Notes under the pieces: generated by a model
The model's input: only the letters and a program-made list of their open reading frames with translations
Databases searched by the model: none
Told to the model about the DNA's origin: nothing
NCBI GenBank assembly: GCA_031296165.1
Contig: JARLGF010000113.1
Location: forward strand, 1 to 33,086
Length of the DNA stretch: 33,086 bases
Direction of reading: 5' to 3'
From: Occallatibacter sp.
Lineage (GTDB): Bacteria > Acidobacteriota > Terriglobia > Terriglobales > Acidobacteriaceae
Part shown: positions 8,752 to 16,483 of the stretch, piece by piece
How the letters are laid out: every line of letters begins with the position of its first letter
How positions within the stretch are numbered: the first letter of the stretch is position 1
Translations under genes and position numbers: made by a program

Positions 8752-10590
8752 TCAATAGCGAAGGCCGAGTTTCATGGGGAACTCCTCTTCGTCTTCTTCG
8801 AGTCCAGGCATACCGGTGTATTCCCTGACGATTTGGCGATGATGAGTTCGCAGCACCCAATGTGCAGCAGCAATCGTGGCCGCGGCGATGGCGAAGTGTT
8901 GGATACTGCTTTCAATCCACGGTTCAAGGACAGGCGGAAGCCAGGCCACGAGTGGAAAAAATGTGTAGTATTTCAGCACCGTGAAGGCGATGTTCGATTG
9001 CCCCCGTGCCGGCTCGCCGGTGAACGCCACCATGGTGACGTTGAGAAAAAAGGCGTCAGTGAGCAGCAGGCACATGCCGCTCGCGACGAGGATCTGGGCT
9101 GTGGTTGCGGACCAGGTGAGCAGTTCCGGCGGAGCGAAGGCGCGCGATGCGAGGCAGAGGCCGAGGGTAACGGCGATTGCACACAGGAAGACCCAGATTT
9201 TGGCGGCCAGCAATTGCTCCATGGCGGAAAGAAAGTGCGGCGGCCTGCCCTGCACGATACGAAAGACCCAGCTTCCCTGCCGGTTTCCAGATGAGACAAA
9301 AGCCATACGTAAGCCGGCGACGGTCCAGAAAGCAACGATGCCGAGTGCGGCGCTCATGCCGTCAACAGAGATGGAAATGCGGACGATTTGATGCGCGACC
9401 GTGAAGCGCAGGATGGCGGCGACAACGATGGACAGCCCGACGCCTCCGTAGAGAACAAGATAGATGCGATAACGCGGAACGCGCAGCAGAGTCTGTCCGA
9501 TGAAGTGGAAGACGGCGCGGCGCACCGGAGGCCGAACCACAGTGGCGTGGAGAAGGCGGTCGCAGGAGCGGTTCAGCCAGTTGCGCGTGGCGCGACGGCC
9601 CGGGCCTTCCACCAACTGGCGCGTCCTGCGCAGGTAAGCAAGCGGGTAAGTGAGGATGGCCAGTCCCGCAACCAGCAGCATGGCCGCGCATCCGATTTGG
9701 GCCAGCCTGTCGTAAATGGGCAGTGCGGCTGGGCCTTCAATGAGGCGCTGGTAGATGCCGAGAAACCAAAACGGCGGAAAACAGAGTGCAAAAGAACTGC
9801 CGGACTTGAGGAAGACCGGGACCGCGCTGGATAGGACGGGAAACAGCAACAGCAGCATCAGCAACACGGTGATGGAAAGGCCTTGCGCGAGCAGAGAGAG
9901 CCTACGAAAGAGCCGTTCGCCGAAGACGGAGAGAAGCAAGCCTTGCAGAGCCAGGATGAAGGCAGCCGCAAAGAGTCCGCTGCCGGCTACGGCGAGCAAA
10001 TGGCCGGCGAGGAAGCGGGACAGATTCGGCGGGTCCGTGGCAGCGGGAAGAACCAAGACGGCGAGAATATTTGCGTCGAATAAAACGGCGAGGATGAGGA
10101 CAGCGATGGAGGCAACGCGCGCCAGAAAGACCCTGGTCTCCGCAATCGGCAAGGTCCGCAAGACATAGAGATCGAGCAGGTCGGGAAAGAACAGGTCCCA
10201 CTCGAAGACCGTGGCGATGCCCATGACGACGAAGGAATAGAGCACAAAGAAGAAATGATGATTGACTTGAAGCCAATACGGCGGCGGCTCGGGGACCCAA
10301 ACCTCGTGATGCTTTTGCATGATAGGGAAGAAGGAGTGGTAGACAGGCCACAAGTAGAGGGCAACCATGAATCCAGGAAGGCCCGTTGTACATGCGATCA
10401 GTACCAGGCGCGCCTTGGCATCGCCGTCGGGCGAGGCGGTTTCGTGGTTGAAGAAGCGCTCAAGAAAATGCCGGACCAGATGCGAAAACTGGCTGCGCTC
10501 GGGAGCGCGCACGGGGCCAAGCGCGGCCTGGTCGTTCAAGGAGAGCGCACTGGGATCGGACATGAGGAAGAGCCGCTGAAAATCAGGCAT
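8752..10590 (-). CDS. ABC transporter permease, large polytopic
   Basis: Membrane part of an ABC-2-like exporter. 612 residues from the ATG at 10590, which overlaps the end of the ATPase gene by eight bases; a second start (10563, MSDPSALSL) is possible. A soluble N-terminus is followed by about a dozen hydrophobic segments in two groups separated by a basic linker (YLRRTRQLVEGPGRRATR, around the middle). This suggests a duplicated six-helix unit. Examples are GFMVALYLWPVYHSF, FFFVLYSFVVMGIATVFEW, AVLILAVLFDANILAVLVL and LLVAGLAILTYPLAYL. The C-terminus ends in an acidic GLEEDEEEFP stretch. Strict overlap with the ATPase gene shows they work as one transporter. Substrate unknown. The pair lies under the PadR operator at 11384. 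Confidence 0.8.
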   Translation of the reverse strand: MPDFQRLFLMSDPSALSLNDQAALGPVRAPERSQFSHLVRHFLERFFNHETASPDGDAKARLVLIACTTGLPGFMVALYLWPVYHSFFPIMQKHHEVWVPEPPPYWLQVNHHFFFVLYSFVVMGIATVFEWDLFFPDLLDLYVLRTLPIAETRVFLARVASIAVLILAVLFDANILAVLVLPAATDPPNLSRFLAGHLLAVAGSGLFAAAFILALQGLLLSVFGERLFRRLSLLAQGLSITVLLMLLLLFPVLSSAVPVFLKSGSSFALCFPPFWFLGIYQRLIEGPAALPIYDRLAQIGCAAMLLVAGLAILTYPLAYLRRTRQLVEGPGRRATRNWLNRSCDRLLHATVVRPPVRRAVFHFIGQTLLRVPRYRIYLVLYGGVGLSIVVAAILRFTVAHQIVRISISVDGMSAALGIVAFWTVAGLRMAFVSSGNRQGSWVFRIVQGRPPHFLSAMEQLLAAKIWVFLCAIAVTLGLCLASRAFAPPELLTWSATTAQILVASGMCLLLTDAFFLNVTMVAFTGEPARGQSNIAFTVLKYYTFFPLVAWLPPVLEPWIESSIQHFAIAAATIAAAHWVLRTHHRQIVREYTGMPGLEEDEEEFPMKLGLRY

Positions 10591-11356
10591 GGGCGATCTG
10601 CATGACCTCGACCATCTGCTGCGCGATGCTCCGGGTGTCCTGCTGCTGCACCAGTTGCGCAAAGACGCTTTCAAGATTGGGCAGGCTCATGAGCTGCGTT
10701 AGTTCGGAGGGCGATGCGTCGGCCAGAACTTTGCCCTTGGCGATGACGATGACACGGCTGCAGACCTGCTCGACAACCTCAAGCCCGTGGGAGATGTAGA
10801 GGACGGCTTTGCCCTGCGCCGCGAGTAGTTCGAGGAGATCTTTGAAGAGGCGTGCAGAAACCACGTCGAGGCCGGAAAGAGGTTCATCGAAGATGAGCAG
10901 TTTGGGATCGTGCAGCAGTGCCGCGGCGATGAGTACGCGCTGGCGCATACCTTTCGAGTAAGAAGAGATGGGCGAATACTGCCAGGACTCAAGATGGAGA
11001 AGCTTTAGCAGGCTGGTCGCCTTGGCTTCAATCAGCGACTCACCGAGTCCGCGGAGCCTGCCGACCAGTTGCAGGTATTCCAGTCCCGACAGGTAGCTGT
11101 ACAGATAGGCTTCTTCCGGGACGTAGCCCAAGAGAGCGCGGAAGGCGACCATGTCGTTGCGAATGTCGTGGCCTTCAAACAGCACGCGGCCATCGTTGGG
11201 GCGCAACATGCCGGTGATGATTTTCACGGTGGTGGATTTGCCCGCACCGTTGGGACCGAGGAAACCGACGATTTCTCCGGGGGCCACGCGGAAGCTGACA
11301 TCCTGAATGGCGGGAATGCCGCGGAAGCTTCTGCACAGATTTTGCAACTCAAGCAT
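10583..11356 (-). CDS. ABC transporter ATP-binding protein
   Basis: 257 residues, cytoplasmic ATPase of the exporter. Walker A GPNGAGKS (34-41), signature YSKGM (133-137), Walker B LLIFDEP with catalytic E158, D-loop SGLD and switch H190 (YISHGLE) are all intact. The Q-loop region reads GYVPEEAYLY, with Glu in place of Gln, as in many NatA/CcmA-type export ATPases. A Shine-Dalgarno GAGAGG lies eight bases before the ATG. It is the first gene of a two-gene unit with the permease and is transcribed away from padR from the promoter at 11385-11414. NatA-like exporters of drugs, peptides or ions are the closest type; the cargo is not predictable. Confidence 0.93.
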   Translation of the reverse strand: MLELQNLCRSFRGIPAIQDVSFRVAPGEIVGFLGPNGAGKSTTVKIITGMLRPNDGRVLFEGHDIRNDMVAFRALLGYVPEEAYLYSYLSGLEYLQLVGRLRGLGESLIEAKATSLLKLLHLESWQYSPISSYSKGMRQRVLIAAALLHDPKLLIFDEPLSGLDVVSARLFKDLLELLAAQGKAVLYISHGLEVVEQVCSRVIVIAKGKVLADASPSELTQLMSLPNLESVFAQLVQQQDTRSIAQQMVEVMQIAHA

Positions 11357-11383
11357 GAAGATGACCTCTCAAAAGCCCACTCC

Positions 11384-11430
11384 CTATGTAGCAATCAGCA
11401 TACGGTCTTGTCAAGTAGATTGCTACATAG
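11384..11430. promoter_or_regulatory. Perfect 13-bp inverted repeat, likely PadR operator
   Basis: CTATGTAGCAATC (11384-11396) and its exact reverse complement (11418-11430) are separated by 21 bases; the centre is at 11407. Each half carries ATGTAGC/GCTACAT, close to the ATGT...ACAT element known for PadR-family regulators. The left half covers the -10 of the minus-strand promoter and part of its spacer. The right half lies in the plus-strand spacer, ending just before the -10. Binding of the adjacent PadR protein would shut off both directions. Confidence 0.75.
11385..11414 (-). promoter_or_regulatory. Divergent promoter of the ABC exporter operon
   Basis: On the minus strand: perfect TTGACA (11414-11409), an 18-base spacer, then TACATA (11390-11385), a poor -10. 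Its -35 shares five bases with the plus-strand -35 of padR, so the two promoters compete for the same DNA. A weak -10 with a perfect -35 fits a tightly controlled promoter. Confidence 0.55.
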
Positions 11431-11437
11431 CTAAAAT
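11408..11437 (+). promoter_or_regulatory. Promoter of padR (leaderless transcript likely)
   Basis: TTGTCA (11408-11413), an 18-base spacer and TAAAAT (11432-11437). The ATG of padR is at 11443, only five bases after the -10 box. Transcription should therefore begin at or next to the start codon, and no Shine-Dalgarno is present. The message is probably leaderless. Confidence 0.65.
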
Positions 11438-11442
11438 GCGCC

Positions 11443-11760
11443 ATGGCCTCAGAGACGAAACTTTCGCACACGACGGCGCTCATACTTCATGCGCTTGATG
11501 CCGGATTAGTCTACGGATTCAGCGTGATGGAGATGACGGGGCTGCCCAGCGGGACGGTTTATCCGGCGCTGCGGCGGCTGGAGCGCGATGAGCTGATCTG
11601 CTCACAATGGGAGCGGCAATCGATTGCCGACGCGGAGCAGCGGCCAGCCCGGAAATACTACAAGCTGACGGTGGCGGGGCGGGCGACGCTGGAAGCGTCC
11701 CGCAGGCGCTATCCGCTGCTGGAGCGACTGATTCCGACTGTGGAGGCGAAACAGGTATGA
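11443..11760 (+). CDS. PadR-family transcriptional regulator
   Basis: 105 residues. A winged-helix DNA-binding domain fills most of the protein: LSHTTALILHALDAG, the recognition region LPSGTVYPALRRLERDELI, and the wing around RPARKYYKLTVAGR. The YP-LRRLE motif is the hallmark of PadR. The C-terminal dimerisation helix is short (LEASRRRYPLLERLI), as in the small PadR-s1 group. The gene lies beside a perfect inverted repeat and overlaps the next gene by four bases (ATGA), so it is co-transcribed with the MacB-like protein. It probably represses its own operon and the divergent ABC exporter until a small ligand or drug binds. The ligand is unknown. Confidence 0.92.
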   Translation: MASETKLSHTTALILHALDAGLVYGFSVMEMTGLPSGTVYPALRRLERDELICSQWERQSIADAEQRPARKYYKLTVAGRATLEASRRRYPLLERLIPTVEAKQV

Positions 11761-13259
11761 CGGCTCGCGTCGATATGGTCGTCCGCGCCTTCCAGCGCGG
11801 ATTTCTGAGCTGCATATCGCTGCTGGTGCCGTCTGGACAGCGCGCCGAATGGCGCCGGGAGTGGCAGGCGGAGCTGTGGCATGTGCGGCGCGCCTGCGCA
11901 CCTGCGGGCGCGGTTTCATGGCAGGCGGAGCGGGAGGTGACCGCGTTCTGTTTGGGAGCGTTCCAGGATGCGCTATGCCTGAGGCTCCATGCGCCGAAAA
12001 ACGAACCGAGGATAGCGCTGCTGCACGGATCGGCCTTGCAGTGCCTTCTGTTTCTTGGCGGAGTGCTGGCTGCAAGCTATGGACTTACGCTACTGCTGCC
12101 GGGTGTGCGCGTGGAGAGCCATCCGGAGCGGTACCAGGTGCGGTCCGGCCTGATCATGATCCAGGATGAGGCCTACAGCAACGACTGGGTGGCGGCAACG
12201 ATTCCTGTGGAGCGTTTTCGGGACTGGGAAACAACGCGGCAACGGTACTTCGATGGCCTGGCGTTCTACCGCATCGGCGAGCAAGCCGTATCAGCGGGGA
12301 GCCATGGCACAGGCGGATGGGAGGTGGCTGAGGCAAGCAAGAACCTGTTTTCTCTGCTCGGCCTGCCGGTGCGCTTTGCAAGCCAGGAGGGCGAGGCGGA
12401 CGCTGGGCTGCCGCAGGCGATTTTGAGCGATGCGGTTTGGAAGCGGGAGTTCGGCGGAGATCCACGCGTTGTGGGTAGCGTGCTCCGCGTGGGTGGGCGC
12501 GATGTGAGAATTGCGGGTGTCGCGGCAGAAGGCGGATGGAGATTGCCGGGTAAGGCCGATGTGTGGCTGCTGGAACGGGATTCCGAGATTGCCGCTGGAG
12601 GCCGAGGACATGTAGTGGCGCATCTCACCAATCAGGGAAGATCGGAGATGTGGGCTTCGTATGTGCATATCGACGCATATAGCCCGGACGAGCCTGGGGA
12701 TAATCTTTGCGGTTTCTCGTTTGAGGAGCGGACGCGCGGGCCATGGGGCATCTATCAGTTCACTGTGCTGCTGGCGTTTCTGGCCTTGCCTGCGATTACG
12801 ACGGTGTCGATGGGCGAATACAGCGTGAGTTCGCACCGGCCGTCTTGGTCAAGGAGACTGTGTCGCTGGGGCTACATGGGCGCAAAAATCGCGCTGCTCT
12901 TGCCGATTGTCTATTTTTTATCGCTCGATGTGGCCTATTGGCACACGACGCTCTATTCGCTGGCATCGGAGTATGCGCAGTTGGCCGCTTCCTTTTCGAT
13001 CTGCCTGTTTGGACTTCGATGGGCGCTTCTGGATCAGCGCCAGCGCTGCCCGGTTTGCCTGAGGCATGTAACCAATCCGGCGCGGGTGGGGCTGGCATCC
13101 AGAACCTTCCTGGCGTGGAATGGAACGGAACTGATGTGCACGGCGGGGCATACGCTGCTGCATGTTCCGGGGTTGCCGACGAGCTGGTTCAGCACGCAGA
13201 GATGGCTCTATCTGGATACGTCATGGGAGTTTCTGTTTACCGGTTCAGGCGTTGGGTGA
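11757..13259 (+). CDS. MacB-like membrane protein with C-terminal zinc-ribbon-like tail
   Basis: 500 residues from the ATG at 11757, which overlaps the padR stop. The N-terminal cytoplasmic stretch contains QRAEWRREWQAELWH (28-42), a motif typical of acidobacterial orphan MacB-like permeases. TM1 is about 93-115. A periplasmic domain follows to about 325; its core (PQAILSDAVWKREFGGDP, then VGSVLRVGGRDVRIAGV, 219-255) is clearly a MacB periplasmic core domain. Three more helices lie at about 331-351, 372-393 and 405-425, so the 1+3 layout matches MacB. However, the FtsX-type sequence between them is not recognisable, and the protein ends in a cytoplasmic tail with C431-C434, C461 and H465 (CPVC, then CTAGH), probably binding zinc. 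It is not a normal transporter half; it may be a sensor or partner of an ABC system. Confidence 0.7.
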   Translation: MTARVDMVVRAFQRGFLSCISLLVPSGQRAEWRREWQAELWHVRRACAPAGAVSWQAEREVTAFCLGAFQDALCLRLHAPKNEPRIALLHGSALQCLLFLGGVLAASYGLTLLLPGVRVESHPERYQVRSGLIMIQDEAYSNDWVAATIPVERFRDWETTRQRYFDGLAFYRIGEQAVSAGSHGTGGWEVAEASKNLFSLLGLPVRFASQEGEADAGLPQAILSDAVWKREFGGDPRVVGSVLRVGGRDVRIAGVAAEGGWRLPGKADVWLLERDSEIAAGGRGHVVAHLTNQGRSEMWASYVHIDAYSPDEPGDNLCGFSFEERTRGPWGIYQFTVLLAFLALPAITTVSMGEYSVSSHRPSWSRRLCRWGYMGAKIALLLPIVYFLSLDVAYWHTTLYSLASEYAQLAASFSICLFGLRWALLDQRQRCPVCLRHVTNPARVGLASRTFLAWNGTELMCTAGHTLLHVPGLPTSWFSTQRWLYLDTSWEFLFTGSGVG

Positions 13260-13286
13260 AATTGAACCGCGCCGGATGCGGGGCGC

Positions 13287-14603
13287 TTACTGCCGTACGA
13301 CGGCGCCGCCTTTCATGACGAAGCTGACACGTTCGACGGCGGTGATGTCTGCGAGCGGATTGCCGGGAACGGCGACGACGTCAGCGAAATAACCGGGCTT
13401 CAACTCACCGATCTGGCCATCCCAGCCGAGGAGCTTTGCTCCCTCGATCATGTCGGCCTGGAGAACGGCCAGAGGCGTCATTCCGTAGCGGACCATTAGT
13501 TCCATTTCCACGGCTTGCGTGCCGTGCGGGAAGGGACCGACATCGGTACCCACCGCGAAGGGAATGCCGGCGGTGACCTGACGCTTGAATTCAGCGATTT
13601 TGTAGTTGAGCAGGGCGGACTCGCGCACGGCAGCGGCGGGCGAGGCGGCGTGTTGCGCGAAGTAGGCGAAGATGGCGAAGGTGGGGACCGCGGGGATGTT
13701 TTTTAGGCGCATCAGGCGCATGGTTTCATCGCTGAGCTGGTTGGCGTGGTCGATGGAGGCGACGCCGGCCTGGGCGGCGTAGAGCGTGCCCGGCTCACCC
13801 GTGGCGTGGACAGCAATAGATGCGCCGAGGCGGCTGGCCTCTTGAATGGCGGCGGCCAGTTGCGGCTCAGTGTACTGGTACGGGGTGTGCAATTCGCCGC
13901 CAATCATGCGGTCGGATCCGGTCTCGTAGATCTTGACGAAGTCGGAGCCTTCCTTGTGCTGGGCGCGGATGACCTCAATCAATTGATCAGCGGAGTTGGC
14001 GTAGTCGGCGTTGGAGAGCACGTGCTGGGCGGGGTTGTAATGGATGGCGTCTTCGTGGCCGCCGAGAATGCTGACGGCGTTGCCGCTGATGCGCATTCTC
14101 GGCCCAGGGATGAGTCCCTGGGCGATGGCGTCACGAACAGCGGTGTCGGCCGAACCTGCGCCTTCAGTGCCCATGTCGCGTTCGGCAGTGAATCCGGCCA
14201 TGAGGTCGGCCTTGGCGGCCTGCTCGGCGAGGATGGTGCGCCAGGGGATGGACTCCTCGACGGTTTGCAAGTCTTCCGCGCCGGGATGCAGGAAGAGATG
14301 GACATGGACGTCGATGAGGCCGGGGAGAAGCGTTGTGTCGCCTAGGTCGATGACTTTCGCGCCCTGGGGGTGGTCCACGGAGGTGCCCACGGCGCGAATG
14401 TGCTCACCCTCGACCAGGATCTCGCCGGGCTGGAGAAGAACGCCGGTGGAGACCTGGAGCAGGCGGGCGGCGTGGAGAACGATGGGGGTTGAGGACGGCG
14501 GCTGTGCGGCGGCAGCAAGGGCTGCAAGAGCAAAGGCCGCGGCAGAACAGACCTGGAGCGATGAGCGCAGGAGGGAACGGGAGCCAGCAGAGATATTTGG
14601 CAT
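13287..14603 (-). CDS. Secreted amidohydrolase (imidazolonepropionase/prolidase-like)
   Basis: Metal-dependent hydrolase, 438 residues from the ATG at 14603; a longer frame upstream runs into the mlaF gene in another frame and is not used. A signal peptide covers about 1-33 (basic start, then AAAFALAALAAAAQ), so it acts in the periplasm or outside. Metal and catalytic residues are in place: H100 and H102 (LIDVHVHLF), the likely carbamylated K224 (DFVKIYETG), H266 (IAVHATGE), H286 (ASIDHANQL) and D354 (VGTDVGPF). The C-terminus has the usual GELKPGYFADVVAVPGNPL. The substrate may be a dipeptide, a cyclic amide or a lactone; family members differ widely. The gene follows mlaF by 40 bases on the same strand and converges with the MacB-like gene 27 bases away. 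Confidence 0.88.
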   Translation of the reverse strand: MPNISAGSRSLLRSSLQVCSAAAFALAALAAAAQPPSSTPIVLHAARLLQVSTGVLLQPGEILVEGEHIRAVGTSVDHPQGAKVIDLGDTTLLPGLIDVHVHLFLHPGAEDLQTVEESIPWRTILAEQAAKADLMAGFTAERDMGTEGAGSADTAVRDAIAQGLIPGPRMRISGNAVSILGGHEDAIHYNPAQHVLSNADYANSADQLIEVIRAQHKEGSDFVKIYETGSDRMIGGELHTPYQYTEPQLAAAIQEASRLGASIAVHATGEPGTLYAAQAGVASIDHANQLSDETMRLMRLKNIPAVPTFAIFAYFAQHAASPAAAVRESALLNYKIAEFKRQVTAGIPFAVGTDVGPFPHGTQAVEMELMVRYGMTPLAVLQADMIEGAKLLGWDGQIGELKPGYFADVVAVPGNPLADITAVERVSFVMKGGAVVRQ

Positions 14604-14643
14604 GGATACAGAGTATGCCGCAAGAGGCCAGGGATGTTGCAAC

Positions 14644-15474
14644 TTACTGAAGAAACTCGCGGACGAAGGGGTTCTGGCTGTGGATGAGGTCGTGGAGGGA
14701 GCCGTCGAAGATGAGGTGGCCTTCTTCAAGCATGAGGAAGGTGGTGTTGGGATCGGTCTGGCCTTTGGGGAGGGGGACCATGCGGTTTTGTTCCTCGTCG
14801 AAGCGATGGGTGCAGAGGGTAAAGGCATCCTGGAGCCGGTGGGTGACCATGAGCGATGGGGTGCGGTAGACGTCGCGCTCTTTCATGACCAGTTCGATGA
14901 TGGTTGCGGAGGTGACGGGGTCAAGGCCGCCGGTGGGCGAGTCGTAGAGCAGCAGTTCTGGCTGGCGGATGAGGGCGCGGGCGATGGCGACGCGGCGGCG
15001 CATGCCGCCGGAGAGGCTGCTGGGATAGAGGGCGAAGGTGTCTTCCAGTTGGACAAAACGCAGAGCTTCATGGACGCGGGTGTCGATCTCGTCATCGGGA
15101 ATGCGCTCGGAGATCAACTGGAAAGCCACATTGTCGCGGACAGACAGAGAGTCGAAGAGTGCGCCTTCCTGGAAGACCATGCCGGTGCGGGTGCGGAGGG
15201 GGAAAAGCTGCTCCTCGGGCATGTGGGAGATTTCTTCACCGAAGAGCAGGATGCTGCCCTGGTCAGGGCGCAGCAGGCCGTTGGTGAGCTTGAGCAGAAC
15301 GCTTTTGCCCACGCCGGCAGGCCCGAGCAGGATGCGCGTCTCTCCCGGCGCGACGGAGAAGCTGACGTCTTGAAGCACCGGCGGTCCGTCGAAGGCGATG
15401 GAGACATTGCGAAAGGCGACGACCGGGGGGAGATCGGCGGCGGGGTTGTTGCCGGGCGTGGCGGGCGCGTTCAT
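14644..15474 (-). CDS. mlaF: MlaF/Mkl-type ABC ATPase with Ser at the Walker B Glu position
   Basis: ATPase of a lipid-transport ABC system acting between inner and outer membrane. 276 residues. Walker A GPAGVGKS (51-58), Q102 (VFQEGALF), signature LSGGM (154-158) and switch H212 (VTHRLQD) are typical. Walker B reads LLLYDSPTGGLDP: D178 is present, but the catalytic Glu that normally follows is S179. The nucleotide sequence GACTCGCCC confirms it. Hydrolysis may thus be weak or use another base, unless this is normal for the lineage. Its ATG overlaps the mlaE stop (ATGA). No MlaD, MlaB or MlaC gene lies next to the pair; an amidohydrolase takes the place where mlaD is often found. Confidence 0.9.
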   Translation of the reverse strand: MNAPATPGNNPAADLPPVVAFRNVSIAFDGPPVLQDVSFSVAPGETRILLGPAGVGKSVLLKLTNGLLRPDQGSILLFGEEISHMPEEQLFPLRTRTGMVFQEGALFDSLSVRDNVAFQLISERIPDDEIDTRVHEALRFVQLEDTFALYPSSLSGGMRRRVAIARALIRQPELLLYDSPTGGLDPVTSATIIELVMKERDVYRTPSLMVTHRLQDAFTLCTHRFDEEQNRMVPLPKGQTDPNTTFLMLEEGHLIFDGSLHDLIHSQNPFVREFLQ

Positions 15475-16247
15475 CAGAAGATGCCGAGCAGGATACGGGT
15501 GAGAATGAAATCGGCGACGATGATGAGCACCGAAGCGGTGACGACGGCCTGAATGGTGGCGCGGCCGACGCCCTCGGTTCCTCCCGAGGTTCTCATGCCG
15601 TAAAAGCAGCCGATGGAGGAGATGATAAAGCCGGAGAAGAGCGGCTTGACCAGTCCCTGGATGATGTCGGGATAGCGGAGCGACTCCCAGGCCATGGAGA
15701 AATACTGCGGCCCGTCCTGGTGGTTCATGAAGATGGTGACGAAGGCGCCGCCGAGGATGCCGAAGGCGTCGGCGACGATGGTGAGGAAGAAGAGCATGGT
15801 GACGCAGGCAAAGAGGCGCGGTGTGACGAGCTTGCGCATGGGATCGACGCCCAGGGCGCGCATGGCGTCAATCTGCTCGGTGACCACCATGGAGCCGAGT
15901 TCGCTAGCCATGGAGGAAGCGTTACGGCCAGAGACCATGACGCCGGTGAGCACCGGGCCGAGTTCGCGGATCATGGTGAGCGAGACGAAACGGCCGGTGA
16001 TGGCGGTGGCGCCAAAGGCGGAGACCGTGGAGGCCGACTGCAAGGCCAGCACGCCTCCGGTGAAGAAGCCGGAGAGCAGGACGATGGACATGGAACCGAC
16101 GCCGATGATGTCGGCCTGGATGAGAAATTCCGGCCAGTAGCGGGGCGGGCGGAAGAGATTCATGACGGCGCGATGCGCGAACAGGGAGTAATCCTGCACG
16201 GTGAGCACCAGTTGCTTGGCGGTTCTGTCGATGGTGTCAAACGCCAT
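15474..16247 (-). CDS. mlaE: MlaE-type ABC permease
   Basis: Inner-membrane permease of the phospholipid/lipid transport system. 257 residues from the ATG at 16247, with AGG about eight bases upstream; the frame upstream of it is a shadow of the GH92 region. Typical family sections are GFFTGGVLALQSA, a middle region with IRELGPVLTGVMVSGRNAS (about 100-118) and EQIDAMRALGVDPMRKLVTPR, and a C-terminal GCFYGMRTSGGTEGVGRAT. Five to six membrane helices. It is the first gene of a unit with mlaF and probably the amidohydrolase. It is divergent from the GH92 gene over 236 bases. Confidence 0.93.
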   Translation of the reverse strand: MAFDTIDRTAKQLVLTVQDYSLFAHRAVMNLFRPPRYWPEFLIQADIIGVGSMSIVLLSGFFTGGVLALQSASTVSAFGATAITGRFVSLTMIRELGPVLTGVMVSGRNASSMASELGSMVVTEQIDAMRALGVDPMRKLVTPRLFACVTMLFFLTIVADAFGILGGAFVTIFMNHQDGPQYFSMAWESLRYPDIIQGLVKPLFSGFIISSIGCFYGMRTSGGTEGVGRATIQAVVTASVLIIVADFILTRILLGIF

Positions 16248-16483
16248 GAAATTACCTGTTTGCAGGATGAAGAGGCCGCGCCGCATTCCCGCATCATGGA
16301 CAGGATAGCGCATGAGGGCGCAGGAAAGATCAGTGGCGGTTGCCGCGTCAGGTGCAAAGGGGGCAGGCGGTTGTAGGATTGTGGGGGACATCGATACGAT
16401 GTCCGGGGACTGTGTGCGCGCGCAAGGATCGATCTGCGCCTGCAAGGGTTCGAACAGCAAAAGGAATTTGCGGAGGGATGGAC

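Noticed and set aside
14044-15552. 502-codon plus-strand frame
   Set aside because: Crosses the opposite strands of two well-supported genes (amidohydrolase and mlaF).
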